A stretch of DNA of 64,000 nucleotides from Pseudobacteriovorax antillogorgiicola (GTDB lineage: Bacteria; Bdellovibrionota_B; Oligoflexia; Oligoflexales; RGVZ01), in assembly GCA_945865565.1 (NCBI GenBank), contig CAMBEK010000002.1:177644-241643 (forward strand), written 5' to 3'. The notes below the pieces were generated by a model. That model made no database searches. It was not told the DNA's origin and was given only the letters and a program-made list of their open reading frames with translations. Positions within the stretch are counted from its first letter, which is position 1. The number at the start of each line of letters is the position of its first letter. Of the stretch, positions 35,983 to 43,741 are shown one piece after another. The translations under genes and the position numbers were made by a program.

Positions 35983-37501
35983 AAATAACTGGCGATGATT
36001 GTGCATATGTCATGAAGTCATGGGCCATGAAGATTCTTGCGTAAATATAATGGCGGCTGCCATCACTAATCCTCGATTCGGGAAACGACCCGAGAATTTC
36101 ACCGGCATAATATTTTTCGTTCGATGACTGGCTCGAGAGTTCGTTAGGCAAACTTTCAAAATCCAGGCGTCCGACTATTTTTCCATCCAGAATCCATTCA
36201 ACGCGCCGCGGCACATTGTATTCATCCGGTTCAAACAGGCGAATTCTGGTTTGCACCTGCGGTTCAATGGATGCTCGAAGGTTTGAATTACGACGATTTT
36301 TGTTTGTAGTGACCGTTCCGCCCATTTGAACCCAAGGTTGGCCTGGCGTGCGAATTTCAAAGGATAATTCCAGATCCCGACTCGAAGTCGCGTAGAATCT
36401 TCGGGCGCGAAGGGCCTCCATCACGCTTTCCCGGTCCAGGGTTTTGGCTAGAATTCCGATCCTTGAATTTGCGAGTCCCCAGTTCGGTCCGTGATTGTCC
36501 TGAGATCCAAGAGGGCCTGGCATCCACCCCTTCGCCAAGGCTTCGTCAATAAAGGGCTTTTTCCCAGTGAATCCAAACATGAACTGATCGTGACCGCTCC
36601 AGTGGATCACTTCCATTCCGAACATCTGCTTTTGTAGGGCTGGTAGATATTGCATCTGACGAAATTCAAAACGGCCGGCGTTATCTCTTTGGACCAGAGG
36701 ATGGGCAAAGGCCACCAATGCATTTTGATTTTCTGGGCGAAGAAGCCACTCATAGAAATCACTTAGATCAGGGCACTTGACAGCGGAGCATACGCCGTTG
36801 CTTCCAATGACGATGTAATGACCAAAAACGGGGTTGCTATATTCAAATCCAGCGATTGCGACAAAATTCGAATCCCCCGCCGACTCCGCCGTTTTCTGGA
36901 GGGCTTCCCAGGTTCGCCCGGGATTAAAAAACCAGGCCTCCGGGTGATCCGTTACGGCAAAAAAATCAAGTCCGCCCTTGTCTCTTGCAAAGGCAAAGGC
37001 TTCCGCAGGGGTTGCGGTGCCATCTGACCAACCTGTGTGAGAGTGCAAGGTTCCGTGCCAGCCGATCATTTGCTCTGAGTCGCTGCCCGTGATGGAGAGG
37101 CCGCGCTTCCATTTGAATTTTGTTGATGGCAGAAGGCTGCCGGGATCCACCGGGCTATAATCAAACCATGAATTTCCGACCGTTCCGCGCTGGTATGGAA
37201 AATTCTGGGGTTCATTGACTGGAGCCAGGCGTGGATCAAACCATGGAAGGGCCTGTGATGAAGAAGTAGGTTCGACATGGAGCGCCTCACGCCAGTCGAT
37301 TTTCCGCCAACTTGTCGCCATAACCGGTTTAAATTCCTGCCGCTCGGTGACGGGCTCCCGGTAGGCGAGCCACAGGGGGTGGACCGTTTTCCAAGTGGCG
37401 AAAAGCATTAAACAGAGGCCGAAGGATATTGCGAATCCGACAGCTGCGTAGCGGATCAAACGTCGGTGAGCAGTAGCGACCATTCGGTTTGGCCAGTTCA
37501 T
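35972..37501 (-). CDS. Membrane-anchored PHP-domain metallohydrolase-like protein
   Basis: A 509-residue protein with one N-terminal membrane segment (about 18-40), so the main domain is probably periplasmic. The PHP-type metal motif G-T-L-H-S-H-T-G-W-S-D-G at about 150 and F-F-A-V-T-D-H-P-E near 185 are clear, and Q-D-N-H-G-P-N in the later part could add ligands. Similar DUF3604-type proteins are predicted phosphoesterases of unknown substrate. The start ATG overlaps the stop of the upstream GT39-like gene by four bases, so they are translationally coupled and may act on one envelope compound. Confidence 0.82.
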   Translation of the reverse strand: MNWPNRMVATAHRRLIRYAAVGFAISFGLCLMLFATWKTVHPLWLAYREPVTERQEFKPVMATSWRKIDWREALHVEPTSSSQALPWFDPRLAPVNEPQNFPYQRGTVGNSWFDYSPVDPGSLLPSTKFKWKRGLSITGSDSEQMIGWHGTLHSHTGWSDGTATPAEAFAFARDKGGLDFFAVTDHPEAWFFNPGRTWEALQKTAESAGDSNFVAIAGFEYSNPVFGHYIVIGSNGVCSAVKCPDLSDFYEWLLRPENQNALVAFAHPLVQRDNAGRFEFRQMQYLPALQKQMFGMEVIHWSGHDQFMFGFTGKKPFIDEALAKGWMPGPLGSQDNHGPNWGLANSRIGILAKTLDRESVMEALRARRFYATSSRDLELSFEIRTPGQPWVQMGGTVTTNKNRRNSNLRASIEPQVQTRIRLFEPDEYNVPRRVEWILDGKIVGRLDFESLPNELSSQSSNEKYYAGEILGSFPESRISDGSRHYIYARIFMAHDFMTYAQSSPVIFTP

Positions 37502-39030
37502 TTCAGATAACCAGCAAACCAGGAGACGGGCCGGTCCAAGTAATTGCTGTCAATAATTTCGCCGCTCATCTTAACATCCATTAGCCTCTGCACCTGATCC
37601 TGATCCACGTGGGCCTTTTCCCCCATGGCTAGTACAGAACAACCGGTGCCCGAGGCGTCCGCGTCCCGGTCATAATAGTAATATTTTTGGCCTGCCTCAA
37701 AAGAACGGACCAAAGGGTGGCCAGGGATCGACCATGCCATGTGGGCAACCGTGAACCACCTGAATGAGGCCAAGATTGGTTCTGGTGGACATTCGGGCGG
37801 AATGGGTAGGCTCGCGGCATTCATTTTCAAGCTTGTCTCGACCTTGTCGCGCAGTTCAATGGCTTGCGGTGAACTGAAAAAAGCTGGCCAAAAAGTAAGT
37901 TCCCCCAAGGCTCCTGGATAGCCGTTCGCGCGGGCAACGAGTTTATTGCGAAATGTTGGGACAGCGGTAAAGGCAATGATGCAGCCCGTGATGATTCCGG
38001 CAACCGACAGGTGAAGGTTCAGCCTTCTGGGGCTCCATTTTTGTCCGGCCAGAATTGCGGCCTCGGGAATCAGGAGCCAAAACGCCGGTAGTCCCCAATG
38101 GGGTAAAACCTCTTTATAAGTCATCGTAAGATGGATCAGGGCGATGAGCGGCAGACAGCCCCAGAGGATCAGTCGGTCGGGGGCGCGCTTGCGGTAACGC
38201 CAAAGATTTCCGATGGTCATTATAAGGAGGCCGAAGAAGCCGGGGGTCAAAAAAATCAACTCTCCGGACAAGGTTCGCAAGGCGCGCGGCAAATCCAGAT
38301 GTGCACCAGAAATTCCCCGGCTTGCCTGAAACGCAAAGGAAGACATCTCATGTTGATAATTCCAGATCCAGACCGGAAGGGTCACAGTGATGCCGGTAAG
38401 AATCGTGACTGCCCAGAATGATTTAGCCTGAAATATTCTCACGTTTTTTAAGGAAGCGACTGCAAGCAGGATGCCACCAAAAATTGGCGCAGCATGGTAT
38501 TTGAAAAGGCCGGCGCATCCCGCGGCCAACCCAAGGGCAATACCATCCCAGAGGCTTGGAGTTTCGGGGCGGCGTGCGACGCCCAGCGCAATAAATAGTC
38601 CGGCGGTTGAAAAAAGAAGAAGTCCAGCGTCAGGTAGAAGTAAGAACCCACCGATGCCGAATGCGGGGATTAGCTGGGTCAAGGCAAGGAATGACAGGTC
38701 GCTGGTCCGGGTTCTGCGACCAACCGAAAGCTGGAGGTAGATTTTGAACAAAAGCAGACTTGATGCCAAATGGAAAAGTGGCGCTATACCCCGGGCCTGA
38801 AGGCCACCAGTCGTTTCGCCAAAGATTCCCTGAGCCGCAAATGAGAGCCATGAGACGCCCGGAGGGTGATCAAAGTAGGACAGCTTTGGATGTCTGCCCC
38901 AATCCCAGTAATAGACCTCATCGTTGCCGAGGGGCACCACAGCGGCAAGGAACAGGCGGGCAATCGCCCCAAGTGCCATCCAGGCAATAGCAATATGGCC
39001 AGCAATCAAATTTTTACGGCCTGCTCCCAT
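37498..39030 (-). CDS. GT39-like membrane glycosyltransferase (ArnT/PMT superfamily)
   Basis: A 510-residue integral membrane protein with about ten to twelve hydrophobic segments. The first periplasmic loop has P-L-G-N-D-E-V-Y-Y-W-D-W-G and later S-Y-F-D-H-P-P-G, the acidic active-site pattern of ArnT/PMT-type GT-C enzymes. These transfer sugars from polyprenyl phosphates to lipid A or proteins. It is the first gene of a two-gene unit with the PHP-type protein. It is distinct from the TMTC-like enzyme encoded 6 kb away, so the organism has at least two GT-C pathways in this window. Confidence 0.88.
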   Translation of the reverse strand: MGAGRKNLIAGHIAIAWMALGAIARLFLAAVVPLGNDEVYYWDWGRHPKLSYFDHPPGVSWLSFAAQGIFGETTGGLQARGIAPLFHLASSLLLFKIYLQLSVGRRTRTSDLSFLALTQLIPAFGIGGFLLLPDAGLLLFSTAGLFIALGVARRPETPSLWDGIALGLAAGCAGLFKYHAAPIFGGILLAVASLKNVRIFQAKSFWAVTILTGITVTLPVWIWNYQHEMSSFAFQASRGISGAHLDLPRALRTLSGELIFLTPGFFGLLIMTIGNLWRYRKRAPDRLILWGCLPLIALIHLTMTYKEVLPHWGLPAFWLLIPEAAILAGQKWSPRRLNLHLSVAGIITGCIIAFTAVPTFRNKLVARANGYPGALGELTFWPAFFSSPQAIELRDKVETSLKMNAASLPIPPECPPEPILASFRWFTVAHMAWSIPGHPLVRSFEAGQKYYYYDRDADASGTGCSVLAMGEKAHVDQDQVQRLMDVKMSGEIIDSNYLDRPVSWFAGYLK

Positions 39031-39062
39031 GGCCCGACATTAGCAGTTCGGCCTGACTGATG

Positions 39063-39896
39063 TTAGCCCTTTGGCAGTTTTTGATAATAAACCGCCTTTC
39101 CAAGGCGTCTGATTTCGAATTTTTCAGACAATCCAATCAGGGTTTCGGCGGCCCCAAGAACCAGATATCCGTCTGGAAGGATGGTGTTGATCAGCCGGCC
39201 GATGACTTTTCTCTTATTTTCCATATTTTGGTAGATCAAGACGTTGCGACAAAAGACAATGTGAAATGTGCCAATGTCGCTCCAGTCTTCGAGCAGGTTC
39301 ACTTTTCGGAATGACATTTGCCTCTTTAGTTCGGGTCGGACCATCCAATAGCCTGGAGCGGTCGTGTTTTTTTCAAAGTGCTTACTAAGAAGCTCAGGTG
39401 TCAGGCCGCGCTGAACTTCAAGGTCAGAATATTTTCCTTCCTTTGCTTGTTGCAGAACCCTTTCCGAAAAATCTGTGACAACGATCTCATAATTTCTGTT
39501 CGGTTTCTGGAGCTGCCATTGGCGTAACAGGATCGCGAGGCTATAAGCCTCTTGGCCGGTGCTTGATGCTGCGCTCCAGATCCTGATGTAGTTTTGAGTA
39601 TTACCTGCAAATTCTGGATTCCCCAGAAGTTCGCCGGCAAAGGCATCAAAAACAGCGCGGTCGCGGAAGAAAGATGTTTCATTGTTGGTGGACGCATCAA
39701 GAAGCGCATTCATTGCCTTTGAATTTGTTCTGTCCCGCAATGTATGAAAAAGCTCTTCCGTACCCCGCATGCCGAAAGCTGCTGCGACCTCGTCCATCCG
39801 TTTTTCCAGTTGATAATGATTTTCTCTGGCGTATTGAATGCCAAGGGATTTTTCAACCAGCGTAGCCACGTATTCAAGCATTTCCTTAGAAAGCAT
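39063..39896 (-). CDS. cheR: Chemotaxis methyltransferase CheR
   Basis: CheR methylates glutamates of chemoreceptors using S-adenosylmethionine. From ATG 39896 (GAGGA upstream; a GTG three bases earlier is possible) the protein has 277 residues with an N-terminal alpha domain, N-E-T-S-F-F-R-D, the SAM motif I-W-S-A-A-S-S-T-G-Q-E-A-Y-S, and F-H-I-V-F-C-R-N-V-L-I-Y-Q. It lacks TPR or other extensions. It is the last of cheW-mcp-cheB-cheR on the minus strand. The receptor in the cluster ends in Q-K-V-Q-V, without the N-W-E-T-F pentapeptide that tethers E. coli CheR. Confidence 0.94.
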   Translation of the reverse strand: MLSKEMLEYVATLVEKSLGIQYARENHYQLEKRMDEVAAAFGMRGTEELFHTLRDRTNSKAMNALLDASTNNETSFFRDRAVFDAFAGELLGNPEFAGNTQNYIRIWSAASSTGQEAYSLAILLRQWQLQKPNRNYEIVVTDFSERVLQQAKEGKYSDLEVQRGLTPELLSKHFEKNTTAPGYWMVRPELKRQMSFRKVNLLEDWSDIGTFHIVFCRNVLIYQNMENKRKVIGRLINTILPDGYLVLGAAETLIGLSEKFEIRRLGKAVYYQKLPKG

Positions 39897-39933
39897 CACA
39901 GTTCCTCTTAAAATTTAACTGATTGTTGGGCAC

Positions 39934-41022
39934 TCAGCCTCCGTTCGACATCAATGCAAGCAAATCTCCGCAGCGTTCCAGATCACCGATGGCATCAAAA
40001 GAACCAGCGGCATGAACAGCGCCTGGCATCCCCCAAACGACAGACGACTCCCTGTCTTGGATAATCACCGCTCCGCCACCCTTCTTGATGGCCTGTGTTC
40101 CGGCAAGGCCGTCCTCACCCATGCCGGTGAGGACAAAAGCGAGCGTGTTCCTGCCGTAAATATTGGCCGCTGACTCAAAAATAAAATCAACCGCTGGGCG
40201 CACCGAATTTCGCTTTGGCCCGCGGTCCAAATGGATGACCACCTCACCGGAGTCCTGGGCCAGGCGCATGTGATAATCGCCTGGTGCAACATAAATGTGA
40301 CCTGCCTTGATGCTTTCGCCGGGACGCCCTTCAGCAGCCTTCAACCCACTCACCATTTGAATTCGAGCAGCCAGTGATTCCGTAAATCCAGGGGGCATGT
40401 GTTGGACAATCAGAATAGGAACGTTGCTTTTACCTTTTAGCCGGCTGAAGACAACTTCAAGTGCCGCAGGGCCTCCTGTCGAGCATCCAACGCAGATCAC
40501 TTTCGGTCGGAATGTATCCAGCTTGATCTTTGGTGCAGGGAACGCCGACGGCGAACTTGGTCGCGGCATGTCCGGTGTCGGCATTCGTTCTAGCGGGCCA
40601 GTGGCTCGCCGGAGCAGCGTTATCTTTTCAAGGACTTGTCGAACTTGGATAATGAAACGCTTGAACTCATCATCCGAACTCTTGCCGAGGATCCCGGGCG
40701 ACTCAAGGAAATGCAGTCGACCTTCCTTCAATCTTGACAGTGCCGACCTTGCATTGGCCATCGGCGTGCGGGAGAGAACAATCACATGGGTCTTAAAGCC
40801 GCGCACGTCAAGTTCATCCAACAATTCATTGTCCGTCATGTCCGGGAGATTGCTTTCGGTCACGATGACGTCAATGCTGCCATGCTCCAGCATCTGAAGT
40901 GCCAGGCGACCACTTGCCGCAATCTTTGGGATTTCCGCGTGCAGGGTGGCTTCGAGTGCCTCCCGCACGCGGACGCGGAGTTCTACAGATGCGGCTGCGA
41001 TGAGGGTATTTAGTGGACGCAA
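39934..41022 (-). CDS. cheB: CheB-type glutamate methylesterase with degenerate receiver
   Basis: CheB removes receptor methyl groups. The 362-residue protein starts at a TTG three bases after the receptor stop. The C-terminal methylesterase domain is intact: C-V-G-C-S-T-G-G with Ser 181, V-Q-H-M-P-P-G-F-T and T-G-M-G-E-D-G-L-A-G. The N-terminal domain (1-130) aligns as a receiver, but the acidic pair of the first loop is absent (T-L-I-A-A-A-S-V-E) and the phosphorylation site has Glu 56 instead of Asp (D-V-I-V-T-E-S-N-L-P). Phosphorylation by CheA in the normal way therefore seems impossible; Glu may mimic the active state. Confidence 0.9.
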   Translation of the reverse strand: MRPLNTLIAAASVELRVRVREALEATLHAEIPKIAASGRLALQMLEHGSIDVIVTESNLPDMTDNELLDELDVRGFKTHVIVLSRTPMANARSALSRLKEGRLHFLESPGILGKSSDDEFKRFIIQVRQVLEKITLLRRATGPLERMPTPDMPRPSSPSAFPAPKIKLDTFRPKVICVGCSTGGPAALEVVFSRLKGKSNVPILIVQHMPPGFTESLAARIQMVSGLKAAEGRPGESIKAGHIYVAPGDYHMRLAQDSGEVVIHLDRGPKRNSVRPAVDFIFESAANIYGRNTLAFVLTGMGEDGLAGTQAIKKGGGAVIIQDRESSVVWGMPGAVHAAGSFDAIGDLERCGDLLALMSNGG

Positions 41023-41025
41023 AAG

Positions 41026-42963
41026 TTATACCTGAACCTTTTGTACGAGTTCACGTAGGCTGTCCGCCAATTGTGCCAACTGTTTGGCGGCTGTCATGCA
41101 CTGTGACGCTCCGGTGCTTGTCTGGCTGGATGCCTCGGAGACGGCCTTGATATTCCGTGTGATGCTGCTGACTCCTTTGGCTGAGTCTTGCACCACACGA
41201 CTCATTTCGGTCGTGGTCGCCTGCTGCTCCTCGACGGATGCGGCAATTGCACCGGCAATGTTGTTCAATTTTTCGATGCTGATGGCGATCGCCGCAATGG
41301 CTTCCACGGCAGCCCCGGTATCCCGCTGGATTGCGTTGATCTTGCCAGTGATCTCTTCCGTCGCCCTGGCCGTCTGCTTCGCCAGCTCCTTGACCTCGTT
41401 GGCGACAACAGCGAATCCGCGCCCGGCTTCGCCTGCCCTCGCCGCTTCGATGGTGGCATTCAGAGCAAGAAGGTTTGTCTGCTGCGCGATGGAGCTGATG
41501 ACTTTGATGACATTTCCGATTTCCTGGCTGCTCTGCCCGAGTTGCGCAATCGTGTTGTTGGTGGTGTGGGCTTGCTTGAGCGTTGCATTGGACATGGCCG
41601 ATGCTTCGCTTGCATTACGCGCAATTTCTTTGATCGCAGCGTTCATTTCTTCACTGTTTGTCGCGACCGCGTCCACTCCCCTGGATATCTCCTCGGAGGC
41701 GCCTGCTGCGGAGACCGCCTCGCGGTTTGTTTCCTCCGCATTAGATGACATTTCGCTTGCGGTTGCATTGAGCTCTGCTGCAGCAGCTGCAAGTTGGGAA
41801 GAGGCCTCATTCAAATTCGAAACCAAGGTTACACGGTCCGTGATCAAATCCCATGTAACCATAGGTCCAATGTATTTGTTGTCCGCGTCAAAAACCGGAC
41901 TTGCCAGAAGGTGTAGTGTCTCGTGCGCGAGCTTGATTTGAGCCTTATGAGGCAAATTTTTTGGATCTGAGATGATTTTTTGGATTCGCTTTGGATCCTT
42001 GTGAAAGATATCAATCTTTTCACCCAGAAGGCGATCTACTGGCCTGGGCAACAGGTTCTCTATCTTCCTCAGTGTGCGGGTGCTCGCCTGATTCATATAA
42101 ACAAGATTGAAATCAAGGTCTGCCAGCAATGTATTAACCGGCGATAGTTCCACCATGGCCGAAAATTTGACCATGGCTGACTCGGTTTCAAGCTTTTTGG
42201 TGACGATGTCCCAGGTGATCATTGTTCCGGTGTGATTTCCGTTGCCGTCGATTGTGGCAGAGGCGAGAAGGTCAAGTTTCTCCGGTCCAACATTTATGAT
42301 TGCCCGATGTGGCAGGTTTCGCTTATCGGAAATAATGCGGGACTGGTGCTCAGGATTCTTATGAAACACGTCGATTTTAGCACCCAACATTTTGTCGATA
42401 GAAATGGTGAGGTATTTTTCGAGGCGCTTCAGCGTTTCTTTACTTGCCGGGTTAATGTAGGTCACGGTCCGGTTCAGGTCGCAGCTCATGATGTTAACCG
42501 GCGCGTTTTCCAGCATGGAAAGCATTTCAGCGAGCTTGGACTGCGCGGAATCGTTTTGGGTCGTCACGTCCATCGTGATCACCGTGCTGATGTGTTTCCC
42601 ATCAGAGTTGATGATGGGGTTTGCCTGCAGGACAACCTTTTCACCCTTCACATCAATTCGTGTCTTGTAAGGCATCTGTTTCGAGTTGGAGAGGCCCTTG
42701 CGGTCTGCCGGCGAGAGGGTTTCGAAAAACTCAAGGCTTGTTCCAACGACGTCGTCTGCGCGGAGTCCAAGCCTATCCTCCATTTTTCGAAACGTGTTGA
42801 GTGTAAAAGGATTGGCATAAGTGATTGTCAGATCACGATCGCATAACATTAGATTCACAGGCGCATAGTGTGCGAGGGGCATCTGTTCGGCAACCACAGC
42901 CAAGCCCTCAGTGGTACCCTCTCCCAAAAGCGGTCCGCCATTCGTTCTCTTGTGCTCAGACAT
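41026..42963 (-). CDS. Soluble methyl-accepting chemotaxis protein with three PAS domains
   Basis: From ATG 42963 (GGAG upstream) the receptor has 645 residues and no membrane segment, so it senses in the cytoplasm. Three tandem PAS-like repeats cover about 35-140, 150-265 and 270-380. Each begins with a (N)(L/I)(M/L)..D...T/V.Y.N pattern, and the second and third share D-(V/I)-F-H-K and (N)-L-P-H-(R/K)-A. The signalling domain follows, with the hairpin tip [25 protein letters not shown] repeats often bind haem or flavin for redox sensing, but the ligand here is not known. It lies between cheW and cheB. Confidence 0.92.
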   Translation of the reverse strand: MSEHKRTNGGPLLGEGTTEGLAVVAEQMPLAHYAPVNLMLCDRDLTITYANPFTLNTFRKMEDRLGLRADDVVGTSLEFFETLSPADRKGLSNSKQMPYKTRIDVKGEKVVLQANPIINSDGKHISTVITMDVTTQNDSAQSKLAEMLSMLENAPVNIMSCDLNRTVTYINPASKETLKRLEKYLTISIDKMLGAKIDVFHKNPEHQSRIISDKRNLPHRAIINVGPEKLDLLASATIDGNGNHTGTMITWDIVTKKLETESAMVKFSAMVELSPVNTLLADLDFNLVYMNQASTRTLRKIENLLPRPVDRLLGEKIDIFHKDPKRIQKIISDPKNLPHKAQIKLAHETLHLLASPVFDADNKYIGPMVTWDLITDRVTLVSNLNEASSQLAAAAAELNATASEMSSNAEETNREAVSAAGASEEISRGVDAVATNSEEMNAAIKEIARNASEASAMSNATLKQAHTTNNTIAQLGQSSQEIGNVIKVISSIAQQTNLLALNATIEAARAGEAGRGFAVVANEVKELAKQTARATEEITGKINAIQRDTGAAVEAIAAIAISIEKLNNIAGAIAASVEEQQATTTEMSRVVQDSAKGVSSITRNIKAVSEASSQTSTGASQCMTAAKQLAQLADSLRELVQKVQV

Positions 42964-43003
42964 GTAATGCTCCATTTTTCTTTTTTGTTGAAAACCGTTT
43001 CTG

Positions 43004-43504
43004 CTATTGGGCGCTTGTTGCGTTGACCTTCTCGAAGATATGATCGATGTCGATTATCGAAAGTATTTGCTTTGGCATTTTATAGACGCCAGCAAGGTAA
43101 CTTCGAACCGCTTCCCTGGTATTTGCGGGTGGGTGTTCCATCTGTGCTGCGTCCATCTCAAGGACGTCACCAATTTCATCAGCCTGCAGGGATATCAGGG
43201 TGCTTCCGCTCTCACAGATAACGTTCATCAAGGCCATTGGGTCCGGGCAGCCGATGTTGAAGAGCCGGTGAATTCCGATTGCGGTGACAACCTGACCCCG
43301 GAGGTTGAGAAGCCCGTGAACAAATGGGATAGCAAGGGGAACGCTGGTGAGGGGTAGTGGGCGCACCACCTCGCGCACACGTATCACGGGAACCCCATAG
43401 AGATGTCCTCCCACGACGAATGTCGTGTATTGCGTCTGTTTCGCTTGGAGGCCAGGGCGGACCTGCCGTGCGCCGTCATTCGAGATTTCATGCTCAGCAT
43501 TCAT
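43004..43504 (-). CDS. cheW: Chemotaxis coupling protein CheW
   Basis: CheW links receptors to CheA. The 166-residue protein has the SH3-like CheW fold: [14 protein letters not shown], then [10 protein letters not shown] and [12 protein letters not shown]. About 25 polar residues precede the fold. It is the first gene of cheW-mcp-cheB-cheR and is divergent from cheA across 237 bases, which should hold both promoters. Length is normal. Confidence 0.95.
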   Translation of the reverse strand: MNAEHEISNDGARQVRPGLQAKQTQYTTFVVGGHLYGVPVIRVREVVRPLPLTSVPLAIPFVHGLLNLRGQVVTAIGIHRLFNIGCPDPMALMNVICESGSTLISLQADEIGDVLEMDAAQMEHPPANTREAVRSYLAGVYKMPKQILSIIDIDHIFEKVNATSAQ

Positions 43505-43741
43505 GGGCGGACCCCGGTGTCGAAAAATTTTTTTGATTCGATGTTCTCTATGCTAGGCACCGGCGAATAGAATTTGCAAATCTACGCAGTAGAGCTTGTT
43601 TTTTTTGTTTGTTGAGTCTGCTTTTTTTTGCTGATGTGTTCGCTAAATGCTTTGCTGTGTCCGCTCACCCTTCTGCCTTTGTCACCGATGACGGAGTTGA
43701 AGTTAGTTTTCCTGAACCATCGATTCTCCGGAGAGTGGCAA

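Noticed and set aside
41084-41941. 285-codon plus-strand frame opposite the chemoreceptor
   Set aside because: It is the Ala/Ser-rich mirror of the coiled-coil signalling domain, not a gene.
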